Shown here: piece by piece, positions 18,687 to 28,708 of the stretch
How the letters are laid out: the number at the start of each line of letters is the position of its first letter
How positions within the stretch are numbered: position 1 is the stretch's first letter
NCBI RefSeq assembly: GCF_001312865.1
Contig: NZ_BBER01000004.1
Span: 124,001 to 188,000 of the forward strand
Direction: 5' to 3'
Length of the DNA: 64,000 nt
Origin: Lacticaseibacillus thailandensis DSM 22698 = JCM 13996
Lineage (GTDB): Bacteria > Bacillota > Bacilli > Lactobacillales > Lactobacillaceae
The notes under the pieces: model-generated
What the model was told of the DNA's origin: nothing
The model's database searches: none
The model's input: only the letters and a program-made list of their open reading frames with translations
Translations under genes and position numbers: made by a program

Positions 18687-19493
18687 TTAGCCAAAGTTGC
18701 CAGAAACGTAGTCATCCGTGGCCTGAATCTTCGGACGGGTGAAAATCTTGCGGGTTTCGTCAAACTCTAGGCACTGGCCGTTGTAGAAGAACGCCGTGTA
18801 GTCACTCACCCGCGCCGCTTGCTGCATGTTGTGCGTCACGATAATGATCGTCAGTTGCTCCGTCAACGCCTTCATGGTATCTTCTAGCGCCGCCGTGGAG
18901 ATGGGATCCAGCGCGGAAGCCGGTTCATCCATCAACAGGATATCCGGCTTCATCGCAATGGCCCGAGCAATACAAAGCCGCTGCTGTTGCCCACCGGACA
19001 AAGCGAGGGCGCTTTGGTGCAACTTATCCTTCACTTGGTCCCACAACGCCGCTTGCTTGAGGGTCGTTTCGACGACCTGATCCAGTGTGGCTTTATCCCG
19101 CACCCCGAACCGCTTCAACGCAAAGGTGATGTTGTCATAGATCGACTTGGCGAACGGATTCGGTCGTTGAAACACCATGCCGATGTGTTTCCGCATTTCG
19201 TAGACGTCCACCGCGTCGCTATTAATGTCCACGCCGCGGTACATGATTTGCCCGGTCACCCGACTACCGTAAATGTTGTCGTTCATCCGGTTGATTGAAC
19301 GCAGGTAGGTCGATTTGCCCGAACCACTCGGTCCAATCAGCGCGGTAATCTTATAGCGTTCAAACGGTAATGATACTCCGTGAATAGCTTCATGATCACC
19401 GTAAAAGACCCGCAAATCCTTGGTGGCAACCGCCACTTCGGTACTATCGGGTAGTGTGCGAATGAACCGGTCGTCTAGTGAATAGTTTGCCAT
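18687..19493 (-). CDS. pstB: Phosphate ABC transporter ATPase PstB (copy 1)
   Basis: 268 residues, intact; ATG at 19493 behind AAAGGAG. Walker [64 protein letters not shown], ending IQATDDYVSGNFG. It has Ala where most PstB Walker B extensions have Thr (DEPAS for DEPTS). It begins 16 bases after pstA. Confidence 0.96.
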   Translation of the reverse strand: MANYSLDDRFIRTLPDSTEVAVATKDLRVFYGDHEAIHGVSLPFERYKITALIGPSGSGKSTYLRSINRMNDNIYGSRVTGQIMYRGVDINSDAVDVYEMRKHIGMVFQRPNPFAKSIYDNITFALKRFGVRDKATLDQVVETTLKQAALWDQVKDKLHQSALALSGGQQQRLCIARAIAMKPDILLMDEPASALDPISTAALEDTMKALTEQLTIIIVTHNMQQAARVSDYTAFFYNGQCLEFDETRKIFTRPKIQATDDYVSGNFG

Positions 19494-19509
19494 GCGTACT
19501 CCTTTCCCG

Positions 19510-20393
19510 TTAAGCCGCCGTCATCTTGCGGTAAACAAAGTTACCAATACGTCGTGCCAGCAAGTTAAACAGTAACACCACGATGATCAACACCGCTGAG
19601 GCCCCAGCCGACACCGCGGTGGCGTCCGGCTGAATGCCCTCCGCGTTGATCTTCCAGATGTGGACCGCCAACGTTTCCGCAGGCCGCAACGGGCTCAACG
19701 GGCTCTGAATGTCAAACGGATTCCAGTCACCAAAGTTCAATGCGGGCGCGCTTTGCCCCGCCGTATAAATGAGCGCAGCCGCTTCACCAAACACCCGACC
19801 GGCCCCCAGGATCACCCCCGAAATAATGCCCGGTAAGGCTTCCGGAATCACCACGTGGATGACCGTTTCCCAACGCGAGATGCCCAGGGACAGTCCCGCT
19901 TCTCGCTGGCTAAACGGCACCTGCTCGAGGGAATCCTCAATGCTACGGGTGAGTAACGGCAGGTTGAACATGGTGAGCGCCAACGCACCACTGATGATGG
20001 AAAAGCCAAACTTAAACTGAATGACGAAGAGCAAAAAGCCAAAGAGACCAACCACCACGGAGGGTAAACTGCTCAAAATTTCAATGGCGGTGCGCACCAC
20101 GTCGACCAACCACCCTTTGCCCGCGTATTCGGACAGGAAAATGCCGGCCCCCAAGGAGATGGGCAGTGAGATCAGCATCGCCAGTAACAACAGGTAAAAG
20201 GAGTTGAAGAGCTGCACGCCAATGCCACCACCCGCCTGGAAGCTTTGGCCGGACTGGTCAGAAAGTGCCACGACACGTGCGGTAATCCCCGCACCAGGAT
20301 GTACCCCAACAGGCTCGCCAGGATCAGCACGATGATGCCCGCAATGATGTCGATCACGACCGTAGCAATTTTATCCACACGTTTTGCGTTCAT
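19510..20393 (-). CDS. pstA: Phosphate ABC transporter permease PstA (one frameshift)
   Basis: About 295 residues, six membrane segments. The ATG at 20393 overlaps the pstC stop (ATGA). The N-terminal segment reads MNAKRVDKIATVVIDIIAG and LVRGLPHVSWHFLTSPAK; the frame is lost near 20244, where T3 should be T4, and resumes SFQAGGGIGVQLFNSFYLL. The permease EAA loop is EAGLSLGISRWETVIHVVIP followed by LPGIISGVILGAGRVFGEAAAL. Confidence 0.94.
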
Positions 20394-21316
20394 TTCAGGG
20401 CCCCCCGTCCGCCGATCCAACGAATTACCAGGTTAAAGACTAACGACATTAACAGTAAGACCAGGGCCAACGACCAGAGCGCGTTGTTTTCCAAACTGCC
20501 CATGACCGTGTTCCCAATACCACTGGTCAACACCGAAGTCAGCGTGCTGGCTGGGCTGATCAGGTTCTTCGGCAACATTGCGGCGTTCCCAATCACCATC
20601 TGCACCGCTAAGGCTTCACCAAACGCCCGGGCCATGCCGAAGACGATCCCGGTCAGGATTCCCGGCACCGCCGCCCGGAGCACTACGCGTGACGTGGTCT
20701 GCCACCGGGTGGCGCCCAGCGCTGCCGACGCGGACCGGTAGTAACTCGGCACCGCGTGAATGGCATCCACGGTCATCGAAGTCACAGTCGGCAAAATCAT
20801 GACGAATAACACAAACGTCCCGGCCAGGATCCCGAACCCGGTGCCACCAAAGACGTTCCGAATGGCCGGTACGACCACGCTCAAACCAATAAAGCCGTAC
20901 ACAACCGACGGAATGCCCACCAATAAATCGATGACCGGCTGGAGAATCTTCGCCCCCCAGTTGGACGCAATTTCGGTCATGAACAGCGCCGCCCCAATGG
21001 CAAAGGGGGTCGCAACCACGGCCGCCAGGAACGTCACGCTGAAACTGCCGACGATCATCGGCAACGCCCCTACTTCTGGTTTACCGTGGGGCCCAATCGT
21101 GCTTGGCGACCAACTCTTCTTGCTCAAAAACTCCCAGACGTTCACCCCGTTATGGTAGAACGTCGCTAACCCTTTGGAAGCTACAAAGTAAAAGATGGCG
21201 ATCACCACCAGCACGATCAGGGCGATGCAGGCAAAACTGATGGCCCGCCCCCGCTGTTCAATTTTGGCCGCCCGCGACTTGCGCAACATAGCGGCACGAA
21301 TTTGATCTTCTTGCAT
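20390..21316 (-). CDS. pstC: Phosphate ABC transporter permease PstC
   Basis: 308 residues, intact. ATG at 21316 behind AGGAGG. Six membrane segments; the loop ASAALGATRWQTTSRVVLRAA followed by VPGILTGIVFGMARAFGEALA is the ATPase-contact region. Long cytoplasmic N terminus rich in Arg/Lys (residues 1-25). Gap to pstS 9 bases. Confidence 0.96.
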   Translation of the reverse strand: MQEDQIRAAMLRKSRAAKIEQRGRAISFACIALIVLVVIAIFYFVASKGLATFYHNGVNVWEFLSKKSWSPSTIGPHGKPEVGALPMIVGSFSVTFLAAVVATPFAIGAALFMTEIASNWGAKILQPVIDLLVGIPSVVYGFIGLSVVVPAIRNVFGGTGFGILAGTFVLFVMILPTVTSMTVDAIHAVPSYYRSASAALGATRWQTTSRVVLRAAVPGILTGIVFGMARAFGEALAVQMVIGNAAMLPKNLISPASTLTSVLTSGIGNTVMGSLENNALWSLALVLLLMSLVFNLVIRWIGGRGALK

Positions 21317-21325
21317 GCTTTCCTC

Positions 21326-22180
21326 CTACTGCCGCGTCACGCGACCCTGAGCATTGCGCTCAACCTGCATGTCATTGATGGGGATGTAACCCATTCGTTT
21401 GACCAGCGTCCGCTGTACCTGCGGGCTAAGAATATACTGGATAAACCGTTTGGTCAGGCCCGTCGCCGGACCCCGCGTGTACATGTGCTCATACGCCCAG
21501 ATATGCCACCGATTGGTATGCACGTTGTGCTCCGTGGGCGCCACACCATCGACTTTGACCGTGCGGATGTCCTTATTGACGTACGAGAACGCCATGTAGG
21601 AAATTGCCCCGGGAGTACTGGCCACGATTTGGCGCACCATCCCGGTGGAGTCCTGTTCCTGAGCGGTCATCGTGGGGACGTCGCCCATGACCCACCGTTC
21701 AAAGGTGGCGCGGGTGCCGGACCCCTGCGCCCGGTTTACGAGCACCACGGGTAGGTTGGGGCCGCCAACTTGTCGCCAGTTGGTGATCTTGCCCGCAAAG
21801 ATGTTGCGCAACTGCGCCGTCGTTAAATTCGTTACACCCACCTTTTTGTTGACCACCGGAGTAATGCCGACCACCGCAACTTTGTGGTCCACTAGCTTGT
21901 GGCTATCGATGCCCTTCTTTTCACTCGCAAAGAGGTCCGAGTTACCGATTGACACGGCACCCTGTTGGATCTGGGATAAGCCCGTCCCGGAACCACCGCC
22001 CTGGACGTTCACAAACACCCCATAATGGTCGCTCGCGTACTGCTCACCCGCCGCTTCCACTAGTGGTTGTAAGGCAGAACTACCTACCACGGTGATTGAC
22101 TCGCCGCTCCCGCTAGTAGAGCACGCGGTCAGCCCGACCAGCATAAGTATTAAAACTGTGAACAAGCCCAGCTTTTTCAC
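21326..22180 (-). CDS. pstS: Phosphate-binding lipoprotein PstS
   Basis: 284 residues. GTG start at 22180, GGAGGTAGCACC upstream. Lipoprotein signal with the lipobox LTAC, Cys20 lipidated. The phosphate-binding residues lie in TVVGSSALQPLVEAA, GGGSGTGLSQIQQGAVSIGNSD and QGSGTRATFERW. Extracellular, membrane-anchored. First gene of pstS-pstC-pstA-pstB-pstB-phoU and preceded by a Pho-box array. Confidence 0.96.
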   Translation of the reverse strand: MKKLGLFTVLILMLVGLTACSTSGSGESITVVGSSALQPLVEAAGEQYASDHYGVFVNVQGGGSGTGLSQIQQGAVSIGNSDLFASEKKGIDSHKLVDHKVAVVGITPVVNKKVGVTNLTTAQLRNIFAGKITNWRQVGGPNLPVVLVNRAQGSGTRATFERWVMGDVPTMTAQEQDSTGMVRQIVASTPGAISYMAFSYVNKDIRTVKVDGVAPTEHNVHTNRWHIWAYEHMYTRGPATGLTKRFIQYILSPQVQRTLVKRMGYIPINDMQVERNAQGRVTRQ

Positions 22181-22211
22181 GGTGCTACCTCCACGATTTC
22201 TGTCTACGCTA

Positions 22212-22266
22212 AGTGTACTGGGTACAAGTAAATTACGTAGTCACCTTAGTGTAATGGTTGTGTAAA
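22212..22266 (-). promoter_or_regulatory. Pho-box array and -10 box of the pst operon
   Basis: On the minus strand TTTACA, ATTACA, GTGACT and ATTTAC recur exactly every 11 bases between 22266 and 22228, as in PhoP boxes (TT-A-C-A repeats with 5-base spacing). A TACACT -10 box lies at 22217-22212, ten bases beyond, with no good -35 box, as expected for an activator-dependent promoter. Confidence 0.6.
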
Positions 22267-22292
22267 TAGTCGCGTTTCCGAGGATCACAACT

Positions 22293-22323
22293 AAAAAAAG
22301 CTGGCGGCGTGTCACCACCAGCT
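22293..22323 (-). terminator. Terminator of the phoP-phoR operon
   Basis: AGCTGG-GG pairs with CC-CCAGCT and is followed by seven U residues on the minus strand. It separates phoR from the Pho promoter. Confidence 0.85.
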
Positions 22324-22336
22324 TCGTTTTGAAGTA

Positions 22337-23997
22337 CTAGTTATCCTGATTGTGTTCACTGGCCACCGCGTTCGGCAGCGCCACGGTAAAGGTACTCCCT
22401 ACGCCGAGCTGACTGGCCAGGTGGATCGAACCCCCGAGGTCCGCCACTAGTTCGGAAACAATTGCCAGACCCAGCCCGGTCCCACCGCTATTGCGGGAAC
22501 GGGCCTTGTCGACCCGGTAGAATCGTTCAAAGACGCGTTGTTGCTCATCATCGGCGATTCCCACCCCGGTATCGGAAACTTGGAGGCGGATTCCACCATT
22601 AGTGCGCACGCCAACGATGGAGACAGTCCCGCCCTCTTTGTTATAGAAGACGGCGTTGTTGACCAGATTGCGCACAATCTGACTGAGCTTACGCCGGTTG
22701 GTATCGAGTGACAAGTCCGCATCTAACTCCACGTTGACGTGTAGCTTCCGGTCCTTGAGTGGTTGCTGGATACTGTTCAGCGCGTTTTGCACTAACGGCG
22801 CCACCGGTACTTTTTCGATGTGGTCGTTACTGGACCCTACCCGGGAAAGGGCTAGCGTGTCCTGAATCAGTTGGGTCAACCGCTGCGACTCGGTTTGAAT
22901 GATGTGGAGAAACTTATCCAGCGCTTCCGGGTCATCTTTGGCCCCCGCCAGCAGGGTTTCTGCAAAGCCAGTGATGGCGGTGACGGGTGTCTTCAATTCA
23001 TGACTCACGTTTTGCACAAAGTCGGACTGCATTTTTTTCTACCTGGCGCATAAAGGTGACGTCATACAAAATGACCAGCACCTGAATCTCGTCCGGTCCC
23101 TTGCGGATGGCAACCGTGGTGGCGTCCACGTCGACCGTATCGTCCTGCAACTGTAACTCCTGGTGCCGACTCTGCGCGTCACGGGCGGTGTGTTCAATCA
23201 TGTGGCTCAGCGCAAAGGTCTGAATGTCATCCACGTACGGGTGCCGGTCACGACTGATTTCGTGACCCAACAGGGTGGCCATCGCGGTGTTCACGATGGT
23301 AACCTGGCGCTGCCCGTTAATAAGCATGACCCCTTGCGGAAGGTGGTCAACTAACTGCACAAAGCGTTCGGACCGCACCGTCAACTTGCGCCGCCAATGG
23401 GTAACGTCACCTTCCAAACCCTGAATCTGGTAAGCCAACGGGTAAACCCGGGAACTCGGCGGCACCAATAAGGGGTGTGCCTGGTGGTCGTAGCGCACGC
23501 GGTGAATGTTATCCGCTAGGGCCCTGATCTCTGCCTGCAGGTGCCGGTCATCCCGGGCACTCCATAGCAGCAAGATCAGCACCAGTACCCAGTAAATGAC
23601 GGCGTACACAATTCCCTCGGTGCGCCCGACCGTACCGACATTCCACGACCGACCGACAAAGCCCCAATCGCCCAGCGAGTCTGACACGATGTAAACGAAC
23701 TGGCGCTTACCCTTGAGATGGATGTACACGTGGCCCTGATTATTCAGGTCATCCCCGCTCCGAATCCGGTCCCGCACCACCGCAGCAATGTGCGAGTGTC
23801 CATCCAAATTCACTTCGCTGATTCGCCCCAGACGCTGTTCCCGGTAGCCACCGGACCGCGCCACCATGGCCAATTGCTGGTAGGTATCGTACTGTTTGCG
23901 GGCTAAAATCGTATTTTGTAAGCAAATGAGGGCAAAAAAAGCCCGCTATCGCTAGCAGGGCTATTACCATTAATCGCCGGCATGCATGTTTAAGCAT
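22337..23997 (-). CDS. phoR: Phosphate-response sensor histidine kinase PhoR (two frameshifts at A/T7 runs)
   Basis: About 550 residues after repair. Two membrane segments (residues 9-29 and about 140-160) flank an extracytoplasmic domain. Then a HAMP-like/linker region, a PAS domain with LPQGVMLINGQRQVTIVNTA, the phospho-His in NVSHELKTPVTAITGFAETL, the N box RKLSQIVRNLVNNAVFYN, and G boxes VSDTGVGIADDE and NSGGTGLGLAIVSELV. The frame slips at 23934-23940 and 23032-23038; six bases in each run restore GFFALICLQNTIL and VEKMQSDFVQNVS. The ATG at 23997 overlaps the phoP stop by 8 bases. Confidence 0.92.
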
Positions 23998-24682
23998 TAG
24001 GATCCTCCAACTGGTAGCCGAATCCGCGCACGGTCTGTAAATATTCCGCGTGCTTAGGGTCACGCTCAATCTTTTCGCGCAGGTGGCTGACCTGAATATC
24101 AACCATCCGCGTCTCACCAGGGTAATCGTACCCCCAGACGCCATTGAGCAACACATCACGGGACAAAACCTTCCCGTGGTGCGTGGCAAAGTACTGGAGC
24201 AACTCAAACTCTTTCGGGGTCAGGTGGAGCCGTTCGCCACGCATGGTGGCGCGGTGGTTCAACGGTTCGATGGTCAATTCCCCGACCTTGAGCACTTTGG
24301 CGCCTTCGTCCTTGGTGTTGCCGACCCGGCGCTCAATGGCTTTGATGCGGGCAATAATTTCCCGCGGTGAGAACGGCTTGGTGACGTAGTCATCCGCCCC
24401 CAGCTCCAGCCCGATGATCTTATCAGCCTCGGAATCCTTCGCCGTCAGAATCATGATGGGCGTCGTCACATCGGCTTTGCGCAACTCCTTGGTTACGTCA
24501 ATGCCGTCCATGCCGGGTAACATCAGGTCCAAAATAATGAAGTCAAAGTCATTGTTCAACGCCAAGGCCACGGCATCCTGCCCGTCACCGGTGGCGGTCA
24601 CCGAATAGTGCTCAGCTTCCAAATTATACTTCAGCAACGTCACAATTGCTGGTTCATCGTCCACTACCAGAATCTTCTTCAT
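23990..24682 (-). CDS. phoP: Phosphate-response regulator PhoP
   Basis: 230 residues, intact. Receiver domain with acidic pocket Asp8/Asp9, phospho-acceptor Asp52 (IILDLMLPGMDG), Thr/Ala switch ILTAKDS and Lys102 in YVTKPF. C-terminal OmpR/PhoB winged helix with LTPKEFELLQYFATHHGKVLSR and the recognition helix TRMVDIQVSHLREKIE. Predicted to bind the 11-base repeats upstream of pstS. The start lies 3 bases after the PDZ gene, so three genes are coupled. Confidence 0.95.
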   Translation of the reverse strand: MKKILVVDDEPAIVTLLKYNLEAEHYSVTATGDGQDAVALALNNDFDFIILDLMLPGMDGIDVTKELRKADVTTPIMILTAKDSEADKIIGLELGADDYVTKPFSPREIIARIKAIERRVGNTKDEGAKVLKVGELTIEPLNHRATMRGERLHLTPKEFELLQYFATHHGKVLSRDVLLNGVWGYDYPGETRMVDIQVSHLREKIERDPKHAEYLQTVRGFGYQLEDPNA

Positions 24683-24685
24683 TGA

Positions 24686-25817
24686 TCAATCCTCCGGAAA
24701 AGTGATTATCCCCAAAAGGTGCGGCGTCCCCGTGTAAATTGCGGTTTCAACCAACCGAAACTCACCTGCAGTGTCCTGGACCCGTAACCGACAGAAGGTA
24801 CCCAGATGCTGCGAAGCGTTATACAAGACCGCGGTGTCCGTTACGTCAACCCCATTGCACTGCCAAACAACATCCCCCGGCGCTAACCCCATGCGGGCCG
24901 CTGGAGTGTCAGCAACTACGCCGACCACGCGGACCCCCGGGTGAACCAACGTCACCTGGGGCTGCGACCGTCGTATACACCACAATAATACCATTGCAAC
25001 GACGCATACGTCCGCGTAGCCCAGCAAAGCGGATACCGCTGGCAGTAAATGCCACTGCACACCACCGGCAGTCAAGACCGCGAACAGGCCCACCAGGCCC
25101 TCAACCCAGGCAGTCCGCTTGAGGGCTGGTCGCGATTGAGCACTCTGGTGTGTAAAGGCAAAGCCCAAAAATAGGGGTAATGCCAGCAAGCTAAAATGCG
25201 CCTGACCCAAAGCAAAGTTTAGGTGCGTCCACCAAGGTAATGCGGGTAACCAGTGCCCCGAAACGGGTAGCAAAACGGGTAACCACAACAGTTGCCGCAC
25301 CCGGTAACGGGCCCAAGTATGGCCACCACGCGTCACCACCCGCGGTGACGACACGGGGCGGTGACCACGAATGGCAGTCCGCGCATTCACTAACAACGCA
25401 CACCCCGTCAGTAATAGAAAAACCGGTGCCCAGTGGCCAACTGAACCGCCCGCTAATCCGACCGCGCGCCCTACTGCTGAGGGTATGATCCAAGCAATCG
25501 CGCCCGCGAGGCCCAGGTACAGCGGCGTAAAACCAGGCATGAACAACGCCGCCAATAGCGCTAGCAGTCCCAGGACGGCCGCAACCCCTATTGGTAACGT
25601 CACACCTAATGCCAGCATCAACACACTCAGCATTATGCCCGGCAAGAGAGTTGCTAACCAGTAGTAGCCTTCCTCGAGGAGGTTACGCGTGACCGCTAAC
25701 CGTACAGCCGCCCGCTCGTGCCGGAGCCGCCGCCCCGCCTGAATGCGTACAACGAGGGCCACCACGATGGTGCTCACCAGAAAAAAATAGGTTTAACTGC
25801 TCAACTCCCACAATCAT
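24686..25817 (-). CDS. Polytopic PDZ-domain protein, MinJ-like (frameshift at an A7 run)
   Basis: About 376 residues. Start ATG at 25817 behind GGAGG; the first codons MIVGVEQLNLFFLVSTIVVA are joined to the long frame only if the A7 run 25781-25787 has six bases. Around eight membrane segments occupy residues 10-290, and a PDZ domain fills the C terminus (GVVADTPAARMGLAPGDVVWQCNG). This layout is that of MinJ/YvjB-type proteins, which link DivIVA and Min proteins in Bacillus. It lies near ftsEX, supporting a division role, yet is coupled to phoP-phoR. The specific function is inferred. Confidence 0.7.
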
Positions 25818-25840
25818 GGCACCTCCACTTGTTTACTGTC

Positions 25841-25849
25841 AGTATACCA
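25841..25849 (-). promoter_or_regulatory. Extended -10 promoter of the PDZ-phoP-phoR operon
   Basis: TGGTATACT on the minus strand (TG-n-TATACT), 24 bases upstream of the PDZ gene start. No convincing -35 box. Confidence 0.4.
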
Positions 25850-25954
25850 AACAACCCGGTCCCTCTGCGCACCTGGTGACCACGATTTTATGGTCGGCAC
25901 GATGCACCGACGCTACGTGCCAGCGTTGACCAACCACGGGACACCGTGCCACGC

Positions 25955-25983
25955 AAAAAGCCGCGGCTGCTACCGCGGCTTTG
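25955..25983 (-). terminator. Terminator of ftsE-ftsX
   Basis: AAAGCCGCGG pairs with CCGCGGCTTT around a 6-base loop, followed on the minus strand by TTTTTGCG. Confidence 0.88.
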
Positions 25984-26009
25984 AGGTAACCGTTACGTAC
26001 AATCAACTT

Positions 26010-26885
26010 TTAAACCCTCAGGTACCGCCGCATGGACAAGCCAGCACCCGCGGCCCCAATCACGATCCCAATACCGGCTAACAAGACGTCCAGCCAGAAC
26101 AGGAACGGCATCGTACTGAAGAAGGCGTAGCCATTCGACGCCACGGTCAGGCCACTGTGACTGATCACCGCCGCATAGCCCATATCCACAATCACGATGG
26201 GAATGATGGAACCGAACAACCCGGTCCATGCACCTTCCAGCAGAAACGGCCAACGAATGTAACTGTTCGTCGCGCCGACCAACCGCATAACGGCAATCTC
26301 TTCACGCCGGGACATGATGGTGATCCGGATGGTATTACTAATCAGGAAGACCGCCACGAGTAGCAACAGTACCGTGAAGCCAATCCCCCAGTTGCGGACT
26401 TTATCCGCCACTTTGAACAGCTTGCGGGCCGTATCGCCACCGTAACTCGCAGAGTCCACGTTGGCGAGCTTGCGGGCCTTCTTGGTAACCGCAATCGTGT
26501 TAGCGGAACTCTTAGTCTTCAGCACAAAGACGTCATTCAACGGGTTATCGTCCCCACGGAACATCTTCCATTGTTGACCGTAACCCGTCACGATGGAGTT
26601 CAGTTCGGCGTTCCGTGAACGGTAAGTGACCTTCTCCACGTGGGGGATCGCCTTGAGCTGCTTTGCTAGTTTATCCTTGGCTGCCTGGGGCGTCTTGCGG
26701 TCCACAGATACCCGCACCCGCACGTCATTTTCAACCTGGTGGCTAACGTGGTTCACGTTAAACAAGACGGCGAGGAAAATCCCCACCATAAACAGGGTCA
26801 CCGTCACCGCAGAAATGGAAGCGACGGACATCCAGCCGTTGCGGCGCAAACTCCTTAAACTGTCGCGGACATGCCGCTTGATCAC
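26010..26885 (-). CDS. ftsX: Cell-division ABC transporter permease FtsX
   Basis: 291 residues from the GTG at 26885; the stop of ftsE lies between 26889 and 26887, so the genes almost touch, and the longer frame inside ftsE is ignored. Four membrane segments: residues about 21-45 (SISAVTVTLFMVGIFLAVLF), 165-190 (GFTVLLLLVAVFLISNTIRI), 215-240 and 262-285. The large extracellular loop (50-160) contains NPLNDVFVLKTK. FtsEX controls peptidoglycan hydrolases (PcsB/CwlO type) at the septum. Confidence 0.95.
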   Translation of the reverse strand: MIKRHVRDSLRSLRRNGWMSVASISAVTVTLFMVGIFLAVLFNVNHVSHQVENDVRVRVSVDRKTPQAAKDKLAKQLKAIPHVEKVTYRSRNAELNSIVTGYGQQWKMFRGDDNPLNDVFVLKTKSSANTIAVTKKARKLANVDSASYGGDTARKLFKVADKVRNWGIGFTVLLLLVAVFLISNTIRITIMSRREEIAVMRLVGATNSYIRWPFLLEGAWTGLFGSIIPIVIVDMGYAAVISHSGLTVASNGYAFFSTMPFLFWLDVLLAGIGIVIGAAGAGLSMRRYLRV

Positions 26886-26886
26886 G

Positions 26887-27573
26887 TTAGTCTTCAACTT
26901 CGTAGGCCCCCTCTGCTTCATCACGAACCACGGCCCCGCCGGCAATTTCAATTACCCGGTGGGTCCGTGAATTAACAATATCCCGGTTATGCGTCGCCAT
27001 AATGACGGTAGTCCCGGCGGCATGCACCCGGTCCAGAATATCCATGATTTCCTCACTGGTATCTGGGTCCAAGTTCCCCGTCGGTTCATCGGCAATGACC
27101 ACGGTCGGCTTGTTGACGATGGCGCGAGCGATGGACACCCGCTGTTGCTCACCACCAGATAGCTCGTTAGGGAACCGCCGAATCTTTTGTTCCAACCCGA
27201 CCTGCTTGAGTACGTCCAGCACGCGCGGCTTGATGTCCGCATCCGGAGTCTCGATTACCTGCATCGCGTAGGCCACGTTTTCGAAGACCGTCATCCGCGG
27301 CAACAGCTTGAAGTCTTGGAACACGACCCCCATCGACCGCCGCAACATCGGCACGTCCTGGGGCCGCATGGTGTCGAAGTCAAAGTCGTTGATGGTCAGG
27401 TGACCACTGGTCGGCACCAATTCGTGGTACAGCATCTTGATCAGCGTGGATTTCCCCGCGCCACTTTGACCAACAATATAAACAAACTCGCCCTGCTGGA
27501 CTTTCAGGGTCAGGTCCTTAATCCCGGTAACACCGTTGTCGTACGTTTTGGTGACCTTGTCGAACACAATCAT
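26887..27573 (-). CDS. ftsE: Cell-division ATPase FtsE
   Basis: 228 residues, intact. Walker A GQSGAGKSTL, Q-loop VVFQDFKLLP, signature LSGGEQQRVSIARA, Walker B VVIADEPTGNLDP and switch His in MATHN. The N terminus MIVFDKVTKTYDNGVTGIKD is characteristic. Start ATG at 27573 with GGAAGG upstream, 19 bases after prfB. Confidence 0.97.
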   Translation of the reverse strand: MIVFDKVTKTYDNGVTGIKDLTLKVQQGEFVYIVGQSGAGKSTLIKMLYHELVPTSGHLTINDFDFDTMRPQDVPMLRRSMGVVFQDFKLLPRMTVFENVAYAMQVIETPDADIKPRVLDVLKQVGLEQKIRRFPNELSGGEQQRVSIARAIVNKPTVVIADEPTGNLDPDTSEEIMDILDRVHAAGTTVIMATHNRDIVNSRTHRVIEIAGGAVVRDEAEGAYEVED

Positions 27574-27592
27574 TTAGCGGAACCTTCCTTCC

Positions 27593-28708
27593 TCAATCGG
27601 GATTCTTCTGGGATAACTGCCATTGTAAGTAAGCATAGATAAATGGGTTCAAATCACCATCCATGACGGCCTGACCGTTCCCCGTTTCGTAATTCGTCCG
27701 GTGGTCCTTGACCATCGTGTACGGGTGGAAGACGTATGACCGGATCTGGGAGCCAAAGGCGGTGTCCAACTGCACACCACGAATTTCCGCTTCCTTCCGT
27801 TCCTGCTCTTCCTGCTCCTTTTGGTACAACTTAGCCTTCAACATGTTGTAGGCCGTTTCCTTGTTCTGGAATTGCGACCGTTCGGCCTGAGAACTCGTGA
27901 CCAACCCGGTCGGAATGTGGATCAACCGCACGGCAGAACTGGTCTTGTTGATGTGTTGCCCCCCGGCACCACTACTACGGAAGACTTCCATCTTGATGTC
28001 GTCCCAGCGCAGGTCAACGTCAATGTCCTTATTCAGTTCCGGCATCACGTCGACCGACGCAAAGCTGGTGTGGCGACGTGACGCCGAATCAAACGGCGAG
28101 ATCCGCACTAGCCGGTGGACCCCTTTTTCGCCCCGCAACATCCCGTAGGCATTCGTGCCCTTGATCAGTAGCGTCACGCTCTTGAGCCCGGCTTCATCAC
28201 CAGCCAGGTAGTCGGCCACCTCCACGCTGTAACCGTTCTGGTCCGCCCAGCGTTGGTACATGCGAAGCAGCATGCTGCCCCAATCCTGGGCTTCGGTCCC
28301 CCCGGCACCCGGATGAATTTCCAGAATGGTGTTGCTATCATCGTACGGTCCTGACAACAGTAAGTTCAGCTCATACTTTTGCATTGCCGCCTGCAACTTG
28401 CTCAATTGCTGTTCCGTTTCAGCCTGTAAATCGCGTCGGGTTCTTCCTGTAGTAGCTCATAGGCCGCCTGCAAGTCGTCGTAAGCGTCACTTAGTTTGTA
28501 AAACGCGTCGTGCTTACTCTTCATGGCGTTGGTCGCATCGATGACTTGTTGAGCATGCTCCGCGTCGTCCCAGAAACCGGGCGCTGCCATTTGCGCCTCG
28601 TTCACACTAATGCTTTCGTTCAGCGCATCGAGGTCAAAGCGACCCCCTAAACTGGGTGATCTTAGCACCCAAATCAGTTAGCGCATTACGAATTTGGCTT
28701 AATTCCAT
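27593..28708 (-). CDS. prfB: Peptide chain release factor 2 (programmed frameshift plus one apparent sequence error)
   Basis: RF2 recognises UAA and UGA. The ATG at 28708 opens a 24-codon leader ending ITQFRGSL and then UGA in CTTTGAC, the recoding site. The main frame continues [21 protein letters not shown] second break near 28432 (GCGATTTAC for GCGGATTTAC) divides [18 protein letters not shown] and is not a recoding site. The SPF anticodon-mimic is in [15 protein letters not shown] and the catalytic GGQ in [17 protein letters not shown]. About 371 residues. Confidence 0.95.
28633..28645 (-). promoter_or_regulatory. Programmed +1 frameshift site of prfB
   Basis: On the minus strand AGGGGG, 3 bases, then CTTTGAC. 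The internal Shine-Dalgarno-like AGGGGG and slippery CUU-UGA-C are the conserved RF2 autoregulatory signal: low RF2 lets the ribosome shift +1 past UGA. Confidence 0.93.

Noticed and set aside
22998-24207. Separate small genes in place of phoR
   Set aside because: The three overlapping frames join at A/T7 runs into one histidine kinase with sensor, PAS and catalytic domains in order.
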